From positions 1 through 6,290 of the forward strand of contig DQOE01000319.1 in NCBI GenBank assembly GCA_015658765.1: DNA of 6,290 nucleotides. Reading direction: 5' to 3'. Shown one piece after another: positions 1 to 5,789 of the stretch. The number at the start of each line of letters is the position of its first letter. Within the stretch, counting starts at the first letter, position 1. The position numbers were made by a program, and so were the translations under genes. Source of the stretch: Verrucomicrobiota bacterium (GTDB lineage: Bacteria; Verrucomicrobiota; Verrucomicrobiia; Limisphaerales; UBA1096). Below the pieces are notes generated by a model. That model searched no databases. It saw only the letters and a list, made by a program, of their open reading frames with translations, and was not told the DNA's origin.

Positions 1-1852
1 CGGCGCCCTTGGCCAAGGGCTCAACGATGTAGGCCGGTTGGCCAAGCGGATGCGCCAACGGCGTGGTATCGTGGTAGCCGTAGCGACTGCCACTGCCGGG
101 GTAGACCATGTAGCCGCTGTCGGGGCCGCGCGGGTAATGCCAAAGCTTCACCACTTCGCCGTTCACGTAGAGGAATTGGTTGAGCTTCATTTCGTCCCAC
201 TTGAAGAGCCGAAAGTCGCCGGAGGTGTTGGAGTCTTTCCCGCGGAAGGTCAGCCAGGATTCCCGCACAGCCTTGAGTCGAACGCGTTCGATGGGGTGGC
301 CGGCGGCATCGAGCACTTCCACTTTGGAATCCAGCGGCGACTTGCTACGGGCGGCGTTGATTTCCATCACCCATTGTTCGCCGGCCTTGGCCGCGAACCG
401 GAACACGTCTGTGTCGTTCTCTTTCTTGCCATAAATCACGCCGGTGACTTTGACTGGCGCCTTGATGTCCATCGCCGACCTTGGATCGTTGTTGGGTTCT
501 TTCTCGGAAAGTTCCGCCTGGTCAAGCGCGGTCTGAGGGGTGACTTGAGGAGATTGTGCCTGGGCGAGGGTCGTCTTCGGCTTGGCCAGGCGCAGTTTAT
601 ATTTCTGAAGCGAGCCATCCATCCGGCCGACGTGCAGCGAGTTTCCATCGTTGCCAAAGGCCAAGGCGGAGACGACATCCGGCTGGCTGGCGATGGTCTG
701 CAGTGGCTCAAGGCTTGGCAGCGCCCAAACTTTCACCGAGCGATCGGCGGAGGCGGTGGCCAAGCGCGTGCCCGCTTGGTTGATCGCGAGGTCGGTAATT
801 TCGTCCTCGTGCGCATAGCGAACGCGCTCGAGCGGATTGATTTCCGCTTGGTCGCCGCTTATCCATTTCCACATGCGGATTTGTTTGTCGGCACCGGCAG
901 CGATGACGTGTCGGCTGTCCGGCGTGAATGCGGTGATGAATTGTTCGCCAGTGGGTTGGCCGAATGTGTCGAGCCGTTGGCCGGTGGTGGTGTTCCAGAG
1001 CTTTACCGAAGAGTCGCCACCGGCGCTGGCCAGCACCTTGCCGTCAGGGCTGAAGGCGATGCCGTACACGGCTCCGTTGTGGCCCTTGAGCGTGTTCAGC
1101 AGCTTGCCGGTTTTTGCGTCCCAAAGTTGGATGAGCCGATCGTAGCCGGCAGTGCCCAAGCGCTGGCCGTCCGGTGAAAACGCAACCCCATACAAGGCAT
1201 CGCGATGGCCTTGGCTGAATTCGCGAACGCGATCTCCGGAATCAAGATCGAACAGAACCGCGACACCGTTCAGGCCGGGAACACCGGAGGCGACTGCCAG
1301 CCATTTGGCGTCCGGCGAAATGGCGATGGCGTTCACTTTGCCGGGAATCCCCTTGAGCGCCTTGTCGCCGAGCTGAATTTCGCCATAACGCCCAACAGCA
1401 AGCTGCCCGTTTGAGGCGACGGCCATGGCGGTAACCGGGCGGGTGGCATTTTTGTTCGCTGCCGTTTTCGGGACGTTCAGCGTGGCAAGGATGGAGTGAT
1501 CGTCACTTGGTCCTTTCGCGCCGCTGTTGATCCACGCTGTAAGCGTGGCGATGTGTTGCGTTGTAAGTTGCGGTTCCTTGCGCGGCGGCATGTACGGCTT
1601 TACCTTCTTGGTGACGGCCTTGATGAGCAGGGAGCCATCGGCCTTGCCCGGTTGAATGGAGGCTCCGCTTTCGCCGCCTTTCATCAGCGCCCTGAATGTT
1701 TCCACAGAAAACTCGCCTTCAAGGTCAATGTCATTGTGGCAGCCGGCACAGTACTCGCGCAGGATCGGAGCAACGTCCTTGTGAAAATCAATCGTTTCCC
1801 CGAAAGCCGGCAGGGCGATCAGCGAAAGAACGAAAGAAAGTAGAAATTTCAT
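1..1852 (-). CDS. Secreted cytochrome c (PSCyt1) - WD40 propeller - PPC fusion protein, 3' end off the window
   Basis: The frame is open from ATG at 1852 to the left edge, 617 codons, with no stop, so the C-terminus is missing. Residues 1-18 are a Sec signal peptide (MKFLL..., likely cleavage after AFG). Residues 20-115 form a PSCyt1-type cytochrome c domain: haem motif CAGCH at 35-39 and MPP at 88-90, whose Met is the probable distal ligand. Residues 138-420 hold seven WD40-like blades, the clearest starting GHRDAL (215) and GHNGAV (257) with FSPDG and LWD/LWN signatures, enough for one closed propeller. Residues about 449-530 match the bacterial pre-peptidase C-terminal (PPC) fold: EPNND at 452 and NDTDVFRF from 479. 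The tail to 617 (NGEVVKLW, GPDSGYMVYPG) resembles a module I recall following PPC in planctomycetal proteins. It is last in the operon, three bases after the DUF1549/1553 stop, with no clear Shine-Dalgarno. The likely role is a periplasmic haem protein with a binding platform; substrate unknown. Confidence 0.93.
   Translation of the reverse strand, partial: MKFLLSFVLSLIALPAFGETIDFHKDVAPILREYCAGCHNDIDLEGEFSVETFRALMKGGESGASIQPGKADGSLLIKAVTKKVKPYMPPRKEPQLTTQHIATLTAWINSGAKGPSDDHSILATLNVPKTAANKNATRPVTAMAVASNGQLAVGRYGEIQLGDKALKGIPGKVNAIAISPDAKWLAVASGVPGLNGVAVLFDLDSGDRVREFSQGHRDALYGVAFSPDGQRLGTAGYDRLIQLWDAKTGKLLNTLKGHNGAVYGIAFSPDGKVLASAGGDSSVKLWNTTTGQRLDTFGQPTGEQFITAFTPDSRHVIAAGADKQIRMWKWISGDQAEINPLERVRYAHEDEITDLAINQAGTRLATASADRSVKVWALPSLEPLQTIASQPDVVSALAFGNDGNSLHVGRMDGSLQKYKLRLAKPKTTLAQAQSPQVTPQTALDQAELSEKEPNNDPRSAMDIKAPVKVTGVIYGKKENDTDVFRFAAKAGEQWVMEINAARSKSPLDSKVEVLDAAGHPIERVRLKAVRESWLTFRGKDSNTSGDFRLFKWDEMKLNQFLYVNGEVVKLWHYPRGPDSGYMVYPGSGSRYGYHDTTPLAHPLGQPAYIVEPLAKGA
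5..20. repeat. 16-base perfect palindrome inside the WD40-PPC gene
   Basis: GCCCTTGGCCAAGGGC is identical on both strands. It lies within coding sequence (Pro-Leu-Ala-Lys-Gly). The ten-base core CTTGGCCAAG recurs at 3415-3424 in the DUF1549/1553 gene, and shorter GGCCAAG/CTTGGCC words are frequent across the window. Frequent GCC-AAG (Ala-Lys) codon pairs on the minus strand may explain this. Confidence 0.45.
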
Positions 1853-1855
1853 GGC

Positions 1856-4066
1856 TCAGTGTTGGAACAAGAATTCGCGGCTGGTCATCAATGCCCAGAA
1901 GAGATCTTCCACGACGCCGCGGCGTTCGGTTTCGGGTGCCACCTCGAAAATATTCTGAAGCCGTTTACGTTCCGAGTCGCTGGGGCGGCGGGAGAGGCAG
2001 AGCAGGTAGGCTTCGTCGATAATATCGCCGTTGCTCTGCGTGATCATCGTGTTTACACGGCTTTGTTTGCTGCGGAGGTTATTATTGAGCGTGTCGCCAT
2101 TGGAGAGGTGAAGCACCTGCACCATGCTGGGTTTGTTGGAGCGTTCGCATTCGCAAGTGATCTCGCGTTCATTCCGCCCGAAGGTCTTGAGGAAGTACGA
2201 GGTCACGGCGGAGTCGGAGAGTTGCAGCGCGCGCGTTCCCTCCCGGTACAAGCTTGTTCCCTCCGTGCTGCCGTCGGAGAGGGTGATTCGGTTGTATTTC
2301 GGAGACACACGGGTTACCGACGTGATCGCGTCCTGCAATACCTCGGCCATTAAACGGCGAGGATAGTAGCGGGAGTAATATTTTTGGTCGCCCTCGTTTT
2401 CCGGCAACGGCGTGCTGCTGCGGCGATACGTCTCGCTTCGCAGGATGAGCCGCATAAGCGACTTGAGGTCGTAGTCATTTTTCACGAGATGCTCGGAGAT
2501 TGTCTGCAACAATGGTTCGTTGGAGGCGGGGTTGGAGATGCGAAGGTCGTCCACAGGTTCGACGATGCCGCGACCGAAGAAATTGGCCCAGACACGATTG
2601 GCGATGGAGCGAGTGAAGTACGGGTTCTCCGGTGAGGTCAGCCAATCGGCCAAAGCTTCGCGGCGATCTTCGGTCGAGTCGCTGGCGATCGCTTGGCCGT
2701 CCAGCGGGGCCGGCGGTTGAGGTTTGCCGGTGCGCGGTTGGATGAGATCACCTCGGTCGGCGATGAACAGCGTCCGTGCACCGTCGCCGCTGCGGGCGTC
2801 GCCACCCCAGCCCTTGGCCCGGACGCGGGCGAACAAGTTGGCGAACGAGTAGTATTGGTCATTCGTCCATTTTTCCAACGGATGATTGTGGCACTTGGCG
2901 CAGTTGATGGAGAGGCTCATGAACGCTTGGCTCACGTTTTCCGCCATCGTTTCCGGATCCTGATGGATGGAGTAAAAATTTGCGGCGCCATTTTTCAATG
3001 TGTCCCCCTTGGCGGCGACGACTTGTCGGACGAGTTGATCCCAAGGGGTGATTTTTTCGATCTCGCCGCGAAGCCAATCGTAGTAGGCTTTGAGGGCCAG
3101 GGGGCGTAGTTTTTTGCTGCTGATGAGGAACAAGTCGGACAGACGATAGGCCCAGTAGTCGACGAATTCCGGCTGAGCTAGTAGTTTTTCGATCAGATCG
3201 TCTCGCTTGGTTTCGGAGGTGTCGGCGAGGAACGCCTTGGTTTCTTGCGGTGTTGGCAACATGCCAACGACGTCGAGATAAACGCGCCGGATGAATTCAC
3301 TGTCGGAACTTGGCTTGGACGGCTTGAGGTTGAGTCGCCGCAACTGCTCTATGACACGTTTGTCGATGACATTGCGCTTGGGGGTGCGCGCAAACACTTC
3401 GTCGGGGATCACGCTTGGCCAAGGGGAGGTGATGCGGGCCAAGGCGATCTGTCCGGAATACCAAACGCTGATCGCGCCTTCACCGTAGCCGATGACCTTG
3501 GCCAAACCGGTGGCTTCGTCAACTTCGGCTACGGTGGCATCAGTCGAGGTGAAGCGCGCCCAGCGAGTAACGTCCCGCTTGGTTCCGTCGCTAAAAAAGG
3601 CGTGTACGGTTAACGGCTGTGTGTCGCCTTTTTTAAGTTGCGAAAGGGCAGGGGAGAGTTCGATCCGGTTCAGTTCGGTATCGTCTGTCGATGGGCCTGG
3701 GGCACCTTGCTGAATCCACTCGATGAGTAGTTTGTAATCGTCGGAATCTTCGTGGAGGAATTTGCCGCCTTTGTGGCGGACGGCAGCAGTGGGTTTGATG
3801 ACGAACAAGCTGCGAGCCGGGTCGGCGAACTCGATGCGGCGGCCGCGGTTTTCGCGAGTGATGTTATAATGATCGGTCGCGGGATCGTAGGCGTTCAGGC
3901 TCAGGCGAAAACCGCCTTTACCGGCAAGGGCACCGTGGCAACCGCCACTGTTGCAACCGGCCTTTGACAACACCGGCAAAACATCATGCCGAAAACTCAA
4001 CGGCCGATCGCTGGCAACGACAGACGTCACCAAGGCGAGTAGACTCAAGAAAGCTAGTGTTCTCAC
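1856..4066 (-). CDS. Secreted PSCyt1-like / BIG2 / PSCyt2 (DUF1549) / PSD1 (DUF1553) protein
   Basis: 736 residues, complete. The start is GTG at 4066, chosen because it overlaps the DUF1501 stop (GTGA), has AAGGA nine bases upstream and leads straight into a signal peptide (residues 1-18, MRTLAFLSLL..., AxS region at 18-19). Residues 20-125 are a PSCyt1-like domain with a CX4CH motif (C38, C43, H44), followed by the conserved GFRLSLNAYDP and HKGGK stretches. Residues 131-213 are a BIG2 immunoglobulin-like domain (FFSDGTKRDVT, GLAKVIGYGEG). Residues 232 to about 437 are PSCyt2/DUF1549, with a canonical haem motif CAKCH at 389-393 followed by NHP. Residues about 469-725 are PSD1/DUF1553 (ADWLTSPENPYFTRSIANR, FFGRGIVEP). 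These domains are typical of Planctomycetes and Verrucomicrobia, usually paired with DUF1501 as here. The biochemical function is not established; I infer a periplasmic redox or polysaccharide-linked role from the haem motifs and export signal. Confidence 0.96.
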   Translation of the reverse strand: MRTLAFLSLLALVTSVVASDRPLSFRHDVLPVLSKAGCNSGGCHGALAGKGGFRLSLNAYDPATDHYNITRENRGRRIEFADPARSLFVIKPTAAVRHKGGKFLHEDSDDYKLLIEWIQQGAPGPSTDDTELNRIELSPALSQLKKGDTQPLTVHAFFSDGTKRDVTRWARFTSTDATVAEVDEATGLAKVIGYGEGAISVWYSGQIALARITSPWPSVIPDEVFARTPKRNVIDKRVIEQLRRLNLKPSKPSSDSEFIRRVYLDVVGMLPTPQETKAFLADTSETKRDDLIEKLLAQPEFVDYWAYRLSDLFLISSKKLRPLALKAYYDWLRGEIEKITPWDQLVRQVVAAKGDTLKNGAANFYSIHQDPETMAENVSQAFMSLSINCAKCHNHPLEKWTNDQYYSFANLFARVRAKGWGGDARSGDGARTLFIADRGDLIQPRTGKPQPPAPLDGQAIASDSTEDRREALADWLTSPENPYFTRSIANRVWANFFGRGIVEPVDDLRISNPASNEPLLQTISEHLVKNDYDLKSLMRLILRSETYRRSSTPLPENEGDQKYYSRYYPRRLMAEVLQDAITSVTRVSPKYNRITLSDGSTEGTSLYREGTRALQLSDSAVTSYFLKTFGRNEREITCECERSNKPSMVQVLHLSNGDTLNNNLRSKQSRVNTMITQSNGDIIDEAYLLCLSRRPSDSERKRLQNIFEVAPETERRGVVEDLFWALMTSREFLFQH

Positions 4067-5448
4067 GCAAACAGTTCCTTGATCGGTTCGTTGCCGAAAT
4101 CGACGAGCGGGAAGGGACGTCCGGATGGGCCGGGCAGGGTGGCTTTCGGGTCGAGGCCAAGGCTGTGAAAAATCGTCGCCACGACATCGCCGGGTTCGAC
4201 CGGTCGTTCAGCCGGGAAGCCGCCAATCGGATCGCTTTTGCCGACCACGCGGCCGCCTTTCACACCGCCACCTGCGAAGGAGCAGGTGAAGCATTGCGGC
4301 CAGTGATCGCGCCCGCCGGCCGGGTTCACCTTCGGCGTTCGACCGAACTCAGATAGCGTTGTGACCATCGTATCGTCGAGGAGACCGCGGTCATGTAGGT
4401 CCTCGATCAACGCGCTGTAGCCCCGGTCGTACATTGGCGCGACCTGCTCCTTCATCTGCTTCACTGAGATGAACGGCTTCGATCCGTGGATGTCCCACGA
4501 GAGTTGATCGAACACTGTAAGGAAACTGTTGATGGTGATCATCCGTACGCCATTCTCCACCAAGCGGCGGGCAAGCAAGCAGCATTGTCCAAAGCGATTC
4601 ATGCCGTAGCGTTCGCGCACGGATTGTTTTTCCTTCGTGAGATCAAACGCGGCCCGGGCCTGTTCGCTGGTCATCATGCGGAACGCGGAGTGGAAGCTTT
4701 CGTTCAGCAGTCGGGCGTCCTCGCTGGCTTCAAAATTTTTCACCGCGCTGTCGACGATATCGCGCATCTTCCGACGGCGATCGAGTCGTGCCGCGCCGAT
4801 CTGATCCGGCGGCAGCAGATCCGGCACCTTGAAATCCTTTTTTGATGGATCGGCGTTCAGCGCGAACGGATCGTGGGCCTTGCCGAGGAAACCTCCCGCC
4901 TGGCCGTTGGGCATATTGCCGCCGCCGCGCCCCATCAATTCCGGCAGCACGACAAATGGCGGCAGGTCGCTCTTGCGTCCGAGCAGGTAACTGGCGACGG
5001 CTCCGGCGTGCGGCGTTTGCACACCGCCGGTGAAGCGCCGGCCAGTCTGCATGATCTGCCAACCAGCATCGTGCACTGCCGCGCCGCCGTGATGCACGGT
5101 GCGGACGAGTGAAAACATGTCGGCTATTTTCGCGTGCATCGGCAGGATTTCGGAGATGTCGATATCGGGCGACTTGGTGCGGATCGGCTTGAACGGGCCG
5201 CGAATTTCGCGCGGTGCATCGGGTTTCATGTCCCAGAGGTCGACGTGGCTCGGCGCGCCGAGGTTGAATATCATGATACATGCGCGGTTATCATGGCCAG
5301 GTTTTACTGCACCATGCTCCTTTGCGGCGAGTAACTGCGGCAGCGACAGGCCGACGGCACCGAGCGCTCCGATTTGCAGAAATTCGCGTCGTTTTAAATG
5401 GCTGCCACCACAGATGGAGGCGTTTTCTTCAGCCAGAAAATCAAACAT
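4063..5448 (-). CDS. DUF1501 family protein with Tat signal
   Basis: 461 residues, a usual length for DUF1501. The ATG at 5448 is supported by AAGGTGA just upstream. The N-terminus carries a twin-arginine signal, KRREFLQIG with R20-R21, then a hydrophobic stretch to about residue 42 (LPQLLAA), so the protein is probably exported folded, possibly with a metal. Family landmarks are GAPSHVDLWDMKP (65-76), WDIHG (318-322), SEFGRTPKVN (366-375) and GGRDHWPQ (378-385). The Asp/His-rich segments fit my recollection that DUF1501 lies in the alkaline phosphatase/sulfatase-like superfamily, but no activity can be read off the sequence. It is the first gene of the minus-strand operon; its TGA overlaps the GTG of the DUF1549/1553 gene by four bases, implying translational coupling. 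In related genomes the DUF1549/1553 partner often comes first, so this order is slightly less usual. Function unknown; likely acts with its neighbour in the periplasm. Confidence 0.96.
   Translation of the reverse strand: MFDFLAEENASICGGSHLKRREFLQIGALGAVGLSLPQLLAAKEHGAVKPGHDNRACIMIFNLGAPSHVDLWDMKPDAPREIRGPFKPIRTKSPDIDISEILPMHAKIADMFSLVRTVHHGGAAVHDAGWQIMQTGRRFTGGVQTPHAGAVASYLLGRKSDLPPFVVLPELMGRGGGNMPNGQAGGFLGKAHDPFALNADPSKKDFKVPDLLPPDQIGAARLDRRRKMRDIVDSAVKNFEASEDARLLNESFHSAFRMMTSEQARAAFDLTKEKQSVRERYGMNRFGQCCLLARRLVENGVRMITINSFLTVFDQLSWDIHGSKPFISVKQMKEQVAPMYDRGYSALIEDLHDRGLLDDTMVTTLSEFGRTPKVNPAGGRDHWPQCFTCSFAGGGVKGGRVVGKSDPIGGFPAERPVEPGDVVATIFHSLGLDPKATLPGPSGRPFPLVDFGNEPIKELFA
4076..4080 (-). 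promoter_or_regulatory. Ribosome binding site of the DUF1549/1553 gene
   Basis: The minus strand reads AAGGA nine bases before a GTG start, inside the last codons of the DUF1501 gene. It supports the GTG at 4066 as the true start. Together with the four-base GTGA overlap it suggests both direct initiation and coupling to translation of the upstream gene. Confidence 0.6.
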
Positions 5449-5451
5449 GAT

Positions 5452-5458
5452 TCACCTT
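5452..5458 (-). promoter_or_regulatory. Ribosome binding site of the DUF1501 gene
   Basis: The minus strand reads AAGGTGA, then ATC, then ATG. The AAGG core lies six bases from the start and GGTGA pairs with the 16S rRNA 3' end, so this is the best Shine-Dalgarno in the window. It fixes the DUF1501 start at 5448 and marks the first translated gene of the operon. Confidence 0.75.
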
Positions 5459-5465
5459 TCATTTC

Positions 5466-5482
5466 GCGGTGTTTCGCACCGC
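5466..5482. promoter_or_regulatory. Small inverted repeat in the operon leader
   Basis: GCGGTG and CACCGC form a perfect six-base inverted repeat around a five-base loop (TTTCG). It sits 18 bases upstream of the DUF1501 ATG and just upstream of its ribosome binding site. It could be a leader hairpin or a small operator. A six-base stem can arise by chance in DNA of this GC content, so no function is claimed. Confidence 0.3.
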
Positions 5483-5554
5483 AGTGTGAAGTGCAGGAAG
5501 ATTACCCTCCTGGCAGCCTTTTGCACAACGAAAACGGTTCCGTGCAGACAATAA

Positions 5555-5788
5555 TCAGGGAAAGGCGCGGCGGCGCTGCTGCGGATCCCAGTTCTCAATG
5601 TACTCGGCGGTGTTGTCGTTCCTGGGATTGATCGTACAATCGCTAATGGTGCGGATGTGAATGCGTTGATCGTATCTGGAGGTTTTGCCTCTAAAACACC
5701 GTTAGATTTGGTCGAAGAAGAAAAACAAAAAGAGATCGCCGACCTCCTCCGCAAACACGGCGGCAAGACGGGTGAAGAATTGAAATGA
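5555..5788 (+). pseudogene. Ankyrin-repeat protein remnant (C-terminal end only)
   Basis: This is the only plus-strand coding trace in the window. The frame opens after a TAA at 5552-5554 and ends at TGA 5786-5788. From 5645 it reads NGADVNA, then TPLDLVEEEKQKEIADLLRK and HGGKTGEELK: the loop of one ankyrin repeat followed by the two-helix TPLDL...EIADLLRKHG element and a C-terminal tail that I recall from verrucomicrobial ankyrin proteins. Upstream of 5645 the frame (VLGGVVVPGIDRTIA) is only vaguely repeat-like, and there is no ATG in frame. The first GTG (5657) and TTG (5666) would give barely 45 residues. No other plus frame upstream shows ankyrin text, so a simple frameshift does not rescue it. 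The most likely reading is a 5'-truncated gene end left by rearrangement. A small expressed peptide from a non-standard start is less likely. Confidence 0.62.
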
Positions 5789-5789
5789 A

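Larger units (their letters stand above)
5449..5789. other. Intergenic gap between the GH97 end and the DUF1501 operon
   Basis: These 341 bases separate two minus-strand genes. The right two thirds are occupied by the plus-strand ankyrin remnant, and the left third is the leader of the operon. No promoter is convincing: the best minus-strand candidate is weak. No GC stem followed by a T-run lies just after the GH97 stop, so no intrinsic terminator is visible there. The part from about 5690 to 5760 is more A-rich than the surrounding genes. Confidence 0.7.

Noticed and set aside
38..1177. 379-codon open frame on the plus strand
   Set aside because: It lies wholly antisense to the cytochrome-WD40-PPC gene, whose signal peptide, CXXCH, WD40 and PPC motifs are unmistakable; the plus-strand translation shows no recognisable domain.
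1859..2353. 164-codon plus-strand open frame
   Set aside because: Antisense shadow of the DUF1553 part of the minus-strand gene; no family features.
5511..5525. Sigma-54-like TGGCAG...TTGCA on the plus strand
   Set aside because: The GG to GC spacing is one base short of the strict -24/-12 spacing, and it points toward the ankyrin remnant, not the operon.
5499..5528. Minus-strand TTGTGC, 18 bases, TAATCT as a sigma-70 promoter for the operon
   Set aside because: Only three of six bases match in each box; not better than chance.
5452..5766. 104-codon minus-strand open frame ending in the DUF1501 ribosome site
   Set aside because: Its stop overlaps AAGGTGA, which could suggest a leader gene, but the protein is compositionally arbitrary (Ser/Arg/Pro-rich) and is simply the antisense of the ankyrin remnant.
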